A stretch of 59,971 nucleotides of DNA from an uncultured Gallionellaceae bacterium (GTDB lineage: Bacteria; Pseudomonadota; Gammaproteobacteria; Burkholderiales; Gallionellaceae): assembly GCA_903847155.1 (NCBI GenBank), contig CAINCU010000076.1, forward strand, positions 1-59,971, written 5' to 3'. The stretch's first letter is position 1. Each line of letters opens with the position of its first letter. A program made the translations under genes and the position numbers. Shown one piece after another: positions 47,383-56,222 of the stretch. The notes beneath the pieces were generated by a model that saw nothing but the letters and a program-made list of their open reading frames with translations, searched no databases and was not told where the DNA came from.

Positions 47383-49401
47383 ATGTCAGGTGGCTTGGGT
47401 TTTGCACTATTCTGTGCGTTTGCAGCAATTCTGTATGGCGTAATTTCGAGTAAGTGGATATTGGGTTTATCGTCTGGCAGCGAAAAGATGCAAAGCATCT
47501 CAGCCGCCATTCAGGAAGGTGCATCTGCCTATCTGAACCGTCAATATACCGCCATCGCATGGGTAGGCGCTGCATTGTTCGTTGTCATCTTTATCGCACT
47601 CGGCTGGCAGACCGCCATCGGTTTCGCTATCGGTGCGCTGCTCTCCGGCTTGACTGGTTACATTGGCATGAACGTCTCGGTGCGCGCCAACGTGCGTACC
47701 GCAGAAGCTGCCAAGCAAGGTCTTAATGCAGCTTTGAACGTCGCCTTCAAGGGTGGTGCGATCACCGGCATGTTGGTGGTTGGTTTGGGTCTGCTCGGCG
47801 TGACAGGCTATTTTCTTCTCCTCACCAGCTTGGGCGATACCACTGCGCAAGCAACCCACGCCTTGGTGGGCTTTGGTTTCGGCGGTTCGCTGATCTCCAT
47901 CTTCGCCCGACTTGGCGGCGGCATTTTCACCAAAGGTGCTGACGTAGGTGCTGACTTGGTCGGCAAGGTCGAAGCCGGTATTCCCGAGGACGACCCTCGC
48001 AATCCTGCGGTGATCGCCGATAACGTGGGCGACAACGTTGGTGACTGCGCAGGTATGGCAGCCGACTTGTTCGAGACCTATGCGGTAACCATCATTGCCA
48101 CTATGTTGCTTGGCGGATTGTTGATGGCTAATTCCCCGAATGCAGTCATTTATCCCTTGGTAATGGGCGGCTTCTCCATCATCGCGTCCATCGTCGGCAC
48201 CTTCTTCGTCACTGCGCGTGAAGGCGGCAAGATCATGAACGCCCTGTATCGCGGCTTGGCTGTTTCCGCTGTGTTGGCACTGATTGCTTTCTATCCGATC
48301 ACCAAGATGGTAATGGGCGATAACGGCGTGTATAGCGTCAATGCGTTGTACGGCTCCGCTGTCATCGGTCTGCTGCTGACCGCAGCTCTGGTGTGGATCA
48401 CCGAGTACTACACTGCAACCGAGTTCGCTCCGGTGCGTCACATCGCTGAAGCCTCCACCACAGGTCATGGTACTAACGTGATTGCCGGCTTGGGCGTTTC
48501 CATGAAGTCCACAGCAGCACCGGTGCTTGTCGTGTGTCTGGCTATTTATGCAGCCTTTGCCTTTGCCGGTCTGTATGGCATCGCCATTGCCGCGACCTCG
48601 ATGCTCTCCATGGCTGGCATCATCGTAGCACTGGATGCATACGGCCCGATCACTGACAACGCTGGCGGTATCGCTGAAATGGCCGGTTTGCCTGAGTCCG
48701 TCCGCAACGTCACCGACCCGCTCGACGCAGTAGGTAACACCACCAAGGCTGTTACCAAAGGCTACGCCATCGGTTCCGCCGGTCTGGCAGCTCTGGTACT
48801 GTTTGCCGACTATACCCACGCGCTTTCCGCGAACCACCCTGGCGGCATGCTCTTTGACTTGTCCGATCACATGGTCATCATCGGTCTGTTCATTGGCGGC
48901 ATGGTTCCTTACTTGTTCGCTGCGATGGGCATGGAAGCCGTTGGTCGTGCTGCTGGTAGCGTAGTAGTTGAAGTGCGCCGTCAGTTCAAGGAAATTCCCG
49001 GCATCATGGAAGGCACGGGCAAACCGGAATACGGCACTTGCGTGGATATGCTGACCAAAGCCGCTATCAAGGAAATGATCGTTCCTTCGTTGTTGCCAGT
49101 TGCCGTTCCCGTGATCGTCGGACTCACCCTCGGCCCAATAGCTCTGGGCGGTGTGCTGGTCGGCACCATCGTTACCGGCATCTTCGTCGCCATCTCCATG
49201 ACCACCGGCGGCGGTGCTTGGGACAACGCGAAGAAATACATCGAGGAAGGTAACTTCGGCGGCAAAGGTTCGGAAGCCCACAAGGCTGCTGTTACCGGCG
49301 ACACCGTAGGCGACCCCTACAAGGACACAGCTGGTCCGGCTGTTAACCCGCTGATCAAGATCATCAACATCGTCGCACTGATGATTGTGCCGTTGCTGTA
49401 A
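47383..49401 (+). CDS. hppA: Membrane H+-translocating pyrophosphatase
   Basis: A 672-residue integral membrane PPase with about 16 helices, coupling PPi hydrolysis to ion pumping. The substrate loop is [20 protein letters not shown], followed by [18 protein letters not shown]; a second acidic cluster is near GTCVDML and [12 protein letters not shown]. The segment [10 protein letters not shown] has Lys where K+-dependent enzymes have Ala, marking the K+-independent class, which pumps protons. AGGAG precedes the ATG. Paired with pfp it can form PPi from a proton gradient or save energy from PPi. A terminator follows. Confidence 0.97.
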   Translation: MSGGLGFALFCAFAAILYGVISSKWILGLSSGSEKMQSISAAIQEGASAYLNRQYTAIAWVGAALFVVIFIALGWQTAIGFAIGALLSGLTGYIGMNVSVRANVRTAEAAKQGLNAALNVAFKGGAITGMLVVGLGLLGVTGYFLLLTSLGDTTAQATHALVGFGFGGSLISIFARLGGGIFTKGADVGADLVGKVEAGIPEDDPRNPAVIADNVGDNVGDCAGMAADLFETYAVTIIATMLLGGLLMANSPNAVIYPLVMGGFSIIASIVGTFFVTAREGGKIMNALYRGLAVSAVLALIAFYPITKMVMGDNGVYSVNALYGSAVIGLLLTAALVWITEYYTATEFAPVRHIAEASTTGHGTNVIAGLGVSMKSTAAPVLVVCLAIYAAFAFAGLYGIAIAATSMLSMAGIIVALDAYGPITDNAGGIAEMAGLPESVRNVTDPLDAVGNTTKAVTKGYAIGSAGLAALVLFADYTHALSANHPGGMLFDLSDHMVIIGLFIGGMVPYLFAAMGMEAVGRAAGSVVVEVRRQFKEIPGIMEGTGKPEYGTCVDMLTKAAIKEMIVPSLLPVAVPVIVGLTLGPIALGGVLVGTIVTGIFVAISMTTGGGAWDNAKKYIEEGNFGGKGSEAHKAAVTGDTVGDPYKDTAGPAVNPLIKIINIVALMIVPLL

Positions 49402-49423
49402 GCACTAGGCTCATCGCAATACA

Positions 49424-49452
49424 AAAGGCCGACTTAACCGTCGGCTTTTTTT
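49424..49452 (+). terminator. Rho-independent terminator after hppA
   Basis: GCCGAC, loop TTAACC, GTCGGC, then a run of seven T; preceded by AAAAG. A classical intrinsic terminator 25 bp after the hppA stop codon. The A-run upstream lets it work weakly for the opposite strand as well. Confidence 0.92.
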
Positions 49453-49484
49453 GTTTCTGGCATAAAGTGGGAATGCACATAGTA

Positions 49485-49862
49485 TTACCGTTCAGTCTTA
49501 ATCTTCGTCCCCAAGCCACCTTTATCTACCCTGCGTATATCCACTTGAAAAAGTTCGTTCAGCTTTTCCTGAATTCGCTGATGCTGCACTTCGTTTGGTG
49601 CCGCTTTGGATTGTGCGAATTCGCTGAGATATTCCTCCAGATTGCGCGCAACTTCACTCAGCAAGGCGAAACCAAATGTTTTGCCTGAACCGGTCAGGTT
49701 ATGCACCATACGGTGCAAAGCCTGGAAACCTTCCTCATCCCACTCGCCACGCGACAACTGACACCACGCTTGCTCGATCTGAATAAATTTTTCAGGCAAT
49801 CGCGCGACGTAAGCATCGCTCAGGATTTTTAGCTGGGCTTGCAACTCGGCAAAGTCAGCCAT
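49485..49862 (-). CDS. Hpt domain phosphotransfer protein
   Basis: A 125-residue single-domain histidine phosphotransfer protein. The phospho-accepting histidine lies in LHRMVHNLTGSGKTFGF near residues 50-66, matching the HxLxGS pattern. Start is ATG 49862 (MADFAELQ), 8 bp inside the end of the response-regulator gene; the longer frame lies over that gene. It is the last gene of the signalling operon and probably passes phosphate between the hybrid kinase and a response regulator. Confidence 0.88.
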   Translation of the reverse strand: MADFAELQAQLKILSDAYVARLPEKFIQIEQAWCQLSRGEWDEEGFQALHRMVHNLTGSGKTFGFALLSEVARNLEEYLSEFAQSKAAPNEVQHQRIQEKLNELFQVDIRRVDKGGLGTKIKTER

Positions 49863-50244
49863 GACAACGCTCCCAGATTGCCTGCACCTGACTTGATAAC
49901 GACATCGGATTGAAGGGCTTGGGAATGACATCGACCGCACCGCTTGCCAGATATTCCGCGATCTCACCGGGCTGAACTTTGGCGGTCATAAAAATGGCCG
50001 GAGTGCTGACAAACTGCGACAACTCGCGCAACTTTTTAAGCGTGGTCGGTCCATCCATGACCGGCATCATCACATCCAGCAAAATGAGTTGCGGCTGAAA
50101 ATCAGCTGCCTGACTGAGCGCCTCATTCCCGGAACTGCATATTTTCACGGTAAAGCCTCCCACAACTTCCAGTGCGATTCGCGCCACCGTTTGAATATCC
50201 GGTTCATCCTCAATGTACAAGATGCGTATCAGCTTGTCCGCCAT
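49855..50244 (-). CDS. Single-domain response regulator
   Basis: A 129-residue CheY-like receiver. Acidic pocket YIEDEPD near the N-terminus, phospho-Asp in LILLDVMMPVMDG, Thr in FMTAKV and Lys in IPKPFNP. It has no output domain. AAAGGAG lies 7 nt before the start. It overlaps the Hpt gene by 8 bp and follows the kinase by 53 bp. Confidence 0.93.
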   Translation of the reverse strand: MADKLIRILYIEDEPDIQTVARIALEVVGGFTVKICSSGNEALSQAADFQPQLILLDVMMPVMDGPTTLKKLRELSQFVSTPAIFMTAKVQPGEIAEYLASGAVDVIPKPFNPMSLSSQVQAIWERCHG

Positions 50245-50297
50245 GGTTTTCTCCTTTCAATCCCGCCCAGCGCACCAGCCGAATATTCCGCGCCAAC

Positions 50298-51458
50298 CTA
50301 CTCCGGCAATTCAACATAGAACACAGTCTGCACATTCGGCTGCGAGTCAAACCCAATGCTGCCACCCATCCGCTCGATGATCGCCTTGGCAATAGAAAGT
50401 CCCAAACCGGTTCCGCCTTTATTGCGGGTGGTGGAAGAATCAGCTTGAGCGAATTTCTGAAAGATATGATCCTTGAGTTCATCAGGAATACCCGCACCGC
50501 TGTCTTTCACGGCAACACGGATACGCCCGTTAATACGCTCAACCGCAATTAACACCTTGCCGCCTGCGGGTGAATATTTGGCAGCATTGGAAAGCAGGTT
50601 GGCAAATACCTGCATCAGGCGATTGCCGTCCACGCTGACCATCGCCTCGGGAATCTCGCTTTCCAGCTCATAATTCACCTTGTACAGATCGGCATACGCG
50701 CGATTCCCGTCCAGCGCCTGTTGCAACAACGGCATGAGTTTGAACGGGCTGACGTTGAATTCCATCTTGCCTGCTTCGATCTTTTCCATATCGAGAATAT
50801 CGTTGACCAGCAAAATCAAGCGCTCACTGTTTTTATGCGCGATTTCGATCAGCGGCTTGGCTGCCTCCGGCAACTCACCCACAGCGCCGCCCGCGATCAA
50901 CGCCAGCGCGCCGCGAATCGAGGTCAGCGGCGTGCGTAGCTCATGGCTTACAGTGGAAAGAAAATCCGATTTGGCCAGATTGGCCTTTTCCGCCACCGAA
51001 CGGATACGTTCCAACTCGATATTCTTTTCCTGCAACAATTGATCCTGACGTTTGCGTTCCCGGTACAACAGGCGCACTTCAAGCATGTTGTGAATGCGCG
51101 TTTTCACTTCTAACACATCGAACGGCTTGCTCACAAAATCTATCGCGCCGACTTCCAGCGCACGCAGCTTGTAAGCCGGTTGGGCGGTGATCACGATCAC
51201 AGGAAGGTAGCCGTCCTGCTCGATTTCCTTCAATCCCTCCATCACCTGAAACCCGTCCATGCCGGGCATCTGAAGGTCGAGCAGGATCAGTTCATAGTGA
51301 TTATTTAGATGAAGCCCGCAAACCTCGAACGGGTTCATGCTGGAAGAAATTGAAACATAGCCCGCCCCGCGCAGCATCTTCTCCAGCAGTTGCACATTGG
51401 CTTGCTGATCGTCAACGATCAGCACTTTTGCTTTAAGTATTTCGGCGGCGGCGATCAT
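50298..51458 (-). CDS. Receiver-histidine kinase hybrid protein
   Basis: A 386-residue cytoplasmic sensor protein with an N-terminal receiver (VLIVDDQQANVQLL, phospho-Asp in LILLDLQMPGMDG, Lys in VSKPFDV). A coiled coil (about 130-160) leads to a HisKA domain with FLSTVSHELRTPLTSIRG (His near residue 171) and a HATPase domain with NLLSNAAKYSP, DSGAGIP and GTGLGLSIAKAI. There is no membrane or PAS sensor part, so its input probably comes by phosphorylation of its own receiver or a partner protein. CAGGGA precedes the start. Confidence 0.94.
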   Translation of the reverse strand: MIAAAEILKAKVLIVDDQQANVQLLEKMLRGAGYVSISSSMNPFEVCGLHLNNHYELILLDLQMPGMDGFQVMEGLKEIEQDGYLPVIVITAQPAYKLRALEVGAIDFVSKPFDVLEVKTRIHNMLEVRLLYRERKRQDQLLQEKNIELERIRSVAEKANLAKSDFLSTVSHELRTPLTSIRGALALIAGGAVGELPEAAKPLIEIAHKNSERLILLVNDILDMEKIEAGKMEFNVSPFKLMPLLQQALDGNRAYADLYKVNYELESEIPEAMVSVDGNRLMQVFANLLSNAAKYSPAGGKVLIAVERINGRIRVAVKDSGAGIPDELKDHIFQKFAQADSSTTRNKGGTGLGLSIAKAIIERMGGSIGFDSQPNVQTVFYVELPE

Positions 51459-51484
51459 GAATATATCCCTGTTCGCACTCCAGA

Positions 51485-53188
51485 TTAGTCATCTTCCAGC
51501 GAAGTAGTGGCACGTATGACTTCTTCCAGTGAAGTCAATCCTCGCAATGCCTTTTTGAAACCGTCGTAACGCAAATTGCGAAACCCTTGTTGCGCTGCGA
51601 TAACCGAAATTTCGTCGTAACTGCGGTCTCGCAGAATCGCATCGCGTATCTGCGGAGTGACTTTCAGGAATTCATGAATGCCGATGCGCCCGCTGTAACC
51701 CGTGCCAGCACAATGCTTGCAGCCTTTCCCCTTAAAGAATACCGGCGACTCTGCACCTTCGTGCCAGACGAAATACTGGTGTAGCTCATCGGGTTCGGGG
51801 TGATATTCGGTCTTGCAGTATTCGCATAACCTTTTCACCAAACGCTGTCCCAGCACGCCGATGATGGAGGGAGCCACGATGAATCGCTCCACGCCCATTT
51901 CAAGCAAGCGCGTGGTGGCCTGAATCGCATCGTTGGTGTGCAGCGTGGTCAACACCATATGTCCGGTCAAAGCAGCCTGCGCGGCGATGCGCGCAGTTTC
52001 GGTGTCGCGAATTTCGCCCACCAGAATGGTATCTGGATCCTGACGCAGCACAGAGCGCAATACTTCCTTGAAACCCCGGCCAACCTTCTCATTAACCATC
52101 ACCTGATTCAGGTCCATCACCTCGTATTCGATCGGATCTTCGATGGTGATAATGTTGATGGCACGCGTATTGATGAAGTTCAGCGCGGCATACAACGTGG
52201 TGCTTTTGCCTGAGCCGGTCGGGCCGGTCACAAACAGAATTCCCTGCGGACGTTTCAGTGTCGCCTTGAACGGGCGCAACACCTCCGGCGAAAAATCCAG
52301 CTTGTCCAGGTTCAGCGTATCGCTGGAATAGATAGAACCCAGAATACGGATCACCACTTTTTCGCCGTGCATCACTGGCAGGCAGGACACGCGCAAATCC
52401 AGCTTTTTCATCGGCAATGCAAAACTGAGCCGACCATCCTGCGGCTTGCGCCGCTCGGTGATGTCCATCCCGGAAGAAACTTTATAACGCGATGTCAGTG
52501 GCAGCGACATGCCTGCGGGTAGCAACAACCTGTCCACCAGGTCTCCATCAATCCGGAAGCGCACTACCACCTCATTCCGCTTCGGCTCGATATGAATATC
52601 CGAGGCGCGTTCTTTCAGCGCAAGCAGTATGATCGAATTGCCCAGCTCGATGAGCGGTTTGGAATCGAGCAGCTTTACCAATGCAGCATCACTCAACTCG
52701 GCGGTTTGGAAAACCGACAGATCGAAACTCATCACCAGATCATCCACATGCTGTGCCGACTGGTAATTAACCTGGATTGCCGAATTGATCTCGTCCTTAA
52801 AACAGAACACCGGACTGATCGACTTCATCAATAAATTCCCCAACTCCTTGACCATCTTTGCGTCATTCGGGGTAACCATCCCCATGGTCACCACCTTGCC
52901 CAACTGATAGATCGGGATAGCCTGGTAGTGTTGCGCAATTTCGCCGGTCAACATAGATACTACTTCATCCTGAAACAGTGTCTTGCTTAGATTAACGTAA
53001 GTGCGATTCATTTGACTGGCCAATAAGTTCCCCGCCGTGTCGCGATCGAGATACCCATCCTGAATAACGAACTGCGCAAAGTCGATTGCATCATTTTTTG
53101 CAGCACTGATCATTCCAGCCAACGGCACAGCTGGAACGTGCGCCTTTTTCTGCAAATTTGCGATCAGCGATTCCGTCAGCTCTATCAT
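51485..53188 (-). CDS. GspE/PilB-like secretion ATPase
   Basis: A 567-residue ATPase of the type II secretion/type IV pilus assembly class. It has an N-terminal GspE-N-like region (about 20-160) and a catalytic core with Walker A GPTGSGKSTTLYAAL near residue 318, the Asp box ITIEDPIEYEV, Walker B DPDTILVGEIRDTETA and the His box LTTLHTNDA. A zinc-binding insert (CEYCKTEYHP and GCKHCAGTGYSGR) follows. No pilin or secretin genes are adjacent; it is embedded in a two-component operon. Its start overlaps the zinc-ribbon stop by 1 bp. It may drive an assembly system encoded elsewhere. Confidence 0.9.
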   Translation of the reverse strand: MIELTESLIANLQKKAHVPAVPLAGMISAAKNDAIDFAQFVIQDGYLDRDTAGNLLASQMNRTYVNLSKTLFQDEVVSMLTGEIAQHYQAIPIYQLGKVVTMGMVTPNDAKMVKELGNLLMKSISPVFCFKDEINSAIQVNYQSAQHVDDLVMSFDLSVFQTAELSDAALVKLLDSKPLIELGNSIILLALKERASDIHIEPKRNEVVVRFRIDGDLVDRLLLPAGMSLPLTSRYKVSSGMDITERRKPQDGRLSFALPMKKLDLRVSCLPVMHGEKVVIRILGSIYSSDTLNLDKLDFSPEVLRPFKATLKRPQGILFVTGPTGSGKSTTLYAALNFINTRAINIITIEDPIEYEVMDLNQVMVNEKVGRGFKEVLRSVLRQDPDTILVGEIRDTETARIAAQAALTGHMVLTTLHTNDAIQATTRLLEMGVERFIVAPSIIGVLGQRLVKRLCEYCKTEYHPEPDELHQYFVWHEGAESPVFFKGKGCKHCAGTGYSGRIGIHEFLKVTPQIRDAILRDRSYDEISVIAAQQGFRNLRYDGFKKALRGLTSLEEVIRATTSLEDD

Positions 53189-53502
53189 CAGAATTTCTTT
53201 CTGCGCGTCGTTAACAACTTGCGAATATCGTCCTGCGTGACACGCGCTTTATCGGAGGACTCCAGAAATTGTTTTTCCTGCGTCGCTTGCTGCACCAAAT
53301 GATCAAGATCGAAGCGTTGATCCACATAAACTGCGGTTCGTCCTTCCACTGCCGCTTGCTCAATCAAATTGATTCCGCATCGACCGCAAAACAATTCGCC
53401 CTCTACTGCCACAAATCCGCAACGGCAGCGGACATTTTCCAAAGCAGCGCCGCATGTTCCGCAGAATACATAGCCCGCCGGATTGGTGTGATTGCAGCTC
53501 AT
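53188..53502 (-). CDS. Double zinc-ribbon protein
   Basis: A 104-residue protein with two N-terminal zinc-ribbon units (CNHTNPAGYVFCGTCGAAL and CRCGFVAVEGELFCGRCG), followed by a charged C-terminal half containing TQDDIRKLLTTRRKKF. It has no membrane segment. The position between a response regulator and a secretion ATPase, 2 bp after one and overlapping the other, suggests an adaptor role, which is inference only. Confidence 0.85.
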   Translation of the reverse strand: MSCNHTNPAGYVFCGTCGAALENVRCRCGFVAVEGELFCGRCGINLIEQAAVEGRTAVYVDQRFDLDHLVQQATQEKQFLESSDKARVTQDDIRKLLTTRRKKF

Positions 53503-53504
53503 GA

Positions 53505-53915
53505 TTAAACAACCGCTCCGGCGGCTTTGATTGCCACCATATATTCGCCCCAGGTTTCGCTGATCTCTTTATGGAGCTCCTCGGCAGTCGTATCTTTCAG
53601 GATGTAATTCCAGGCACCGTTATTGATGCATTCCTTGACGACTTCAAGCGTGTTCAACGAGCTCAACATCACCACCAGCGTTCTGTCGTTGATCGACATG
53701 ATTTGTTTAAGAACAACAATCCCATCCACCTTGGGCATATTGATGTCCAGCAACACCATGTCCGGCGATACTTGCTTATACAAACTTAACGCCTGTTCGC
53801 CATCTTCGGCTTCGGCCACGACCTCAGCTCCCAGCGAGGTGACAATCAAACTTATCAAGCTGCGAATATGTGGCTCATCATCGGCGATCAACACGCGAGC
53901 TTTACGTTTTTCCAT
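53505..53915 (-). CDS. Single-domain response regulator
   Basis: A 136-residue receiver: IADDEPHIRSL acidic pocket, phospho-Asp in MVLLDINMPKVDG, Ser in MLSSLNT and Lys in ILKDTTAEE. The tail of about 15 residues after the domain is not an effector. GGGAGG precedes the start. It is the first gene of the six-gene signalling operon read leftward from here. Confidence 0.93.
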   Translation of the reverse strand: MEKRKARVLIADDEPHIRSLISLIVTSLGAEVVAEAEDGEQALSLYKQVSPDMVLLDINMPKVDGIVVLKQIMSINDRTLVVMLSSLNTLEVVKECINNGAWNYILKDTTAEELHKEISETWGEYMVAIKAAGAVV

Positions 53916-54150
53916 ACTTGCCTCCCGATTTGTATCGTGCCCGGTTGTTTGTCACCGCTTTGGACCGGTAACGCAGCGATGAATCGCTGTCGCCCAGACG
54001 TCTTGATATTTTTTTAATTATCCGTCTCCACCCCTCAAAACACTGTGCAATAGCGTACATATCCCCGCGTGAGCGACGGCCCCCTCTTTTTTTGTTGTCC
54101 CTCAGTGATACAATTCGCGCCTTTCAATTTGCACCCAAAGGCCGCGCTCC

Positions 54151-54270
54151 ATGAGTTTGGACATAGTCCCCTCCGGCAAAGACTTTCCCAACGACTTCAA
54201 TGTCATCATTGAAATCTCGATGCGTAGCGAGCCGATCAACTACGAAAAAACCGATAAACCACATTTCTAA
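54151..54270 (+). pseudogene. ppa: Truncated soluble inorganic pyrophosphatase
   Basis: The 39-codon frame starts MSLDIVPSGKDFPNDFNVII and continues EISMRSEPINYEKTD, then KPHF and stop. The first 33 or so residues match the N-terminus of bacterial family I pyrophosphatase (typically beginning MSLxxVPxGKDxPxDxNVII and leading into PxKYExDK). The remaining 140 or so residues, with all catalytic aspartates, are absent. A probable -10 (TACAAT at 54109-54114) lies upstream. The stop codon is 17 bp before folD. A deletion between ppa and folD would explain it; the frame cannot be active. Confidence 0.75.
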
Positions 54271-54287
54271 ATCATCAGGAGACTACG

Positions 54288-55142
54288 ATGACCGCACGTA
54301 TCATTGACGGAAAAACCATTGCACAGGAAGTGCGCGCCGAATGGAAAGTACGCGCCGATGCCTTGAAGGCACGCGGCATCACACCTGGGCTGGCGGTCAT
54401 CATCGTCGGCGAAGACGCGGCATCCAAAGTCTATGTCGCCAACAAAGTGAAAGCCTGCGCCGAACTGGGTCTGCACTCCGAGCATATTTCCCTTTCCGCA
54501 GACACCAGCGAAGCGGAACTGCTGGCGAAGATCGCCGCGCTGAATGCCGACCCGAAAATCCATGGCATTCTGGTGCAACTGCCCGTGCCCAAACACATCA
54601 ACAGCGACAAAGTGTTGAACGCCATCAGCCCGGACAAAGACGTGGACGGCTTCCACCCCATCAATGTAGGCGCACTGGCCACCGGCAACATGCGTTTCGC
54701 CCCCTGCACGCCTTACGGCGCGATGGTGCTGCTGGAAAAAGCCGGTGTCACCATCGAAGGCAAACATGCCGTGGTAATCGGCCGCAGCAACATCGTCGGC
54801 AAGCCGATGGCGCAAATGCTGCTGCAAAAAAACGCCACCGTCACCATCTGCACTTCCAAGACCGTTGACCTCGCCAAATTCACGCGCGATGCCGACATCC
54901 TGGTGGTCGCCACTGGCAAGCCGAAGATGATTACCGGCGACATGATTAAACCCGGCGCAGCAGTGATCGATGTCGGCATCAACCGCATGGACAATGGCAA
55001 GCTGTGCGGCGATGTGGATTTTGATTCGGCCAAGGAAGTTGCCGGATGGATCACCCCGGTTCCCGGCGGTGTCGGCCCGATGACCATCACCATGCTGGTG
55101 GCGAACACCGTGCAGTCGGCGGAACGCGCAGCAACTAAGTAA
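54288..55142 (+). CDS. folD: Methylenetetrahydrofolate dehydrogenase/cyclohydrolase
   Basis: A 284-residue bifunctional enzyme linking 5,10-methylene-THF and 10-formyl-THF. Motifs: [13 protein letters not shown] (catalytic Lys), [22 protein letters not shown] and the dinucleotide site [14 protein letters not shown]; the C-terminal [14 protein letters not shown] is complete. CAGGAGA precedes the ATG. The gene end overlaps the end of gloA (converging) by 8 bp. 10-formyl-THF is the donor for the ArnA formyltransferase reaction. Confidence 0.97.
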   Translation: MTARIIDGKTIAQEVRAEWKVRADALKARGITPGLAVIIVGEDAASKVYVANKVKACAELGLHSEHISLSADTSEAELLAKIAALNADPKIHGILVQLPVPKHINSDKVLNAISPDKDVDGFHPINVGALATGNMRFAPCTPYGAMVLLEKAGVTIEGKHAVVIGRSNIVGKPMAQMLLQKNATVTICTSKTVDLAKFTRDADILVVATGKPKMITGDMIKPGAAVIDVGINRMDNGKLCGDVDFDSAKEVAGWITPVPGGVGPMTITMLVANTVQSAERAATK

Positions 55143-55524
55143 TCTTCTTGCCGATGAGCTCGATCATGTAGCCGTCGGGGTCGCGCATGAAGGCGATGGG
55201 CTTGGTGCCTCCCTTCATCGGCCCAGCTTCGCGTACTACCGTCCCGCCCAGTCGTTTCATCTCGTCGCAGGCTGTATAGACATCGTCGACCTCGATAGCG
55301 ACATGACCATAACCAGTGCCAATATCGTAATGATCGACACCCCAGTTGTAGGTCAGTTCGATGGCAGCCTGCTCGCTCTCTTCGCCATAACCCAGAAACG
55401 CCAGCGTGAATTTGCCCTCAGGATATTCATGCTGCCGCAGCAATCTCATGCCCAGCACCTTGGTATAGAAATCGATGGATCGACCAAGGTCGCCGGTGCG
55501 GATCATCGTGTGAAGTATTCGCAT
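55135..55524 (-). CDS. gloA: Lactoylglutathione lyase (glyoxalase I)
   Basis: A 129-residue metalloenzyme that isomerises the methylglyoxal-glutathione adduct. Metal ligands are visible as His in [11 protein letters not shown], Glu in AIELTYNWG, His in [11 protein letters not shown] and Glu in GYMIELIGK. The short form is typical of Ni-type bacterial GloA. AAGGAG precedes the ATG. It converges on folD with an 8-bp overlap of coding ends. Confidence 0.96.
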   Translation of the reverse strand: MRILHTMIRTGDLGRSIDFYTKVLGMRLLRQHEYPEGKFTLAFLGYGEESEQAAIELTYNWGVDHYDIGTGYGHVAIEVDDVYTACDEMKRLGGTVVREAGPMKGGTKPIAFMRDPDGYMIELIGKKIT

Positions 55525-55534
55525 CGTTTACTCC

Positions 55535-55831
55535 TTAATTGTTTGCGCACACCTTATTGCCGAACTGGTCGGTGCCACAGCGCACGTGCGGGCCAGCTTC
55601 ATCGCTGTCTGTATTGCCGCCTGATTTAGAACCCGTGCCTACCGGCGCGCCTTTTCCAGAGGCCTCGCCACCTGACTTTCCCTTCATCGTCTTCTTCGGT
55701 GAGTTGGTCAACACACCGTCTTTATCCATACAAACAGTGTTACCGAAAGCATCCACACCGCAACGGCTGGCATCGTTTGCCGATACCGGCAGCGCAAGCG
55801 CCAATGCAAAAAGGAAAACGATCTTTTTCAT
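55535..55831 (-). CDS. Small secreted protein with two RCG-D-FGN-VC motifs
   Basis: A 98-residue protein with a signal peptide (MKKIVFLFALALALPVSA). The mature part has the pattern RCGxDxFGNxVC at residues 23-34 and again at 84-95, with a Gly/Lys/Ser-rich, probably disordered middle. Each motif could form a disulfide-closed loop. I do not know the family or function. It ends 10 bp before gloA on the same strand; no strong ribosome site is seen. Confidence 0.8.
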   Translation of the reverse strand: MKKIVFLFALALALPVSANDASRCGVDAFGNTVCMDKDGVLTNSPKKTMKGKSGGEASGKGAPVGTGSKSGGNTDSDEAGPHVRCGTDQFGNKVCANN

Positions 55832-55866
55832 ATTTTTCTGTCATGCAATTTGTTTCACTATCCTGC

Positions 55867-56166
55867 TCAGTACGGCGCGCGATAGTGGTAGTGAAGAATA
55901 TTCAGATATTGCGCCACTGCCAAAACATCTGCGTCACTCCACCCCAGCGCGGAGAGTTTCTGCCAGCGATTCACCTCAGCGCAAAGGCCGCTGAAATTCT
56001 TGGCGAGCTTCTTGTCGCGCCAATGCACCTTTTCGTTGTGGCAGGCAATGCAATGCGTCGAATACAACAACTCTCCACGTGAAGGATTCGGCATCGCTTG
56101 AACCCCGGCATAAGCCACATTTCCAGATAAGCCCAACAATACAACCAGTATCGATCTCCAAAGCAT
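55867..56166 (-). CDS. Small periplasmic c-type cytochrome
   Basis: A 99-residue protein with a signal peptide (cut near AYA-GVQ, residue 20) and one heme c site, CIACH at residues 39-43. No methionine lies after the heme motif, so the distal ligand cannot be the usual Met; His residues near 48 and in the C-terminal LHYHYRAPY are candidates. GGGAGAG precedes the ATG. It lies 35 bp upstream of the secreted two-motif protein on the same strand. It probably carries electrons in the periplasm. Confidence 0.88.
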   Translation of the reverse strand: MLWRSILVVLLGLSGNVAYAGVQAMPNPSRGELLYSTHCIACHNEKVHWRDKKLAKNFSGLCAEVNRWQKLSALGWSDADVLAVAQYLNILHYHYRAPY

Positions 56167-56222
56167 ATTGCTCTCCCAGAATTAATCAGCAGCCTAAGTA
56201 TACGCCTCGCCAAATTACGGAA

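Noticed and set aside
47500-49281. A 593-codon open frame on the minus strand opposite hppA
   Set aside because: Very rich in His, Gln, Asp and Gly with no domain pattern. It mirrors the codon structure of the well-recognised hppA on the other strand.
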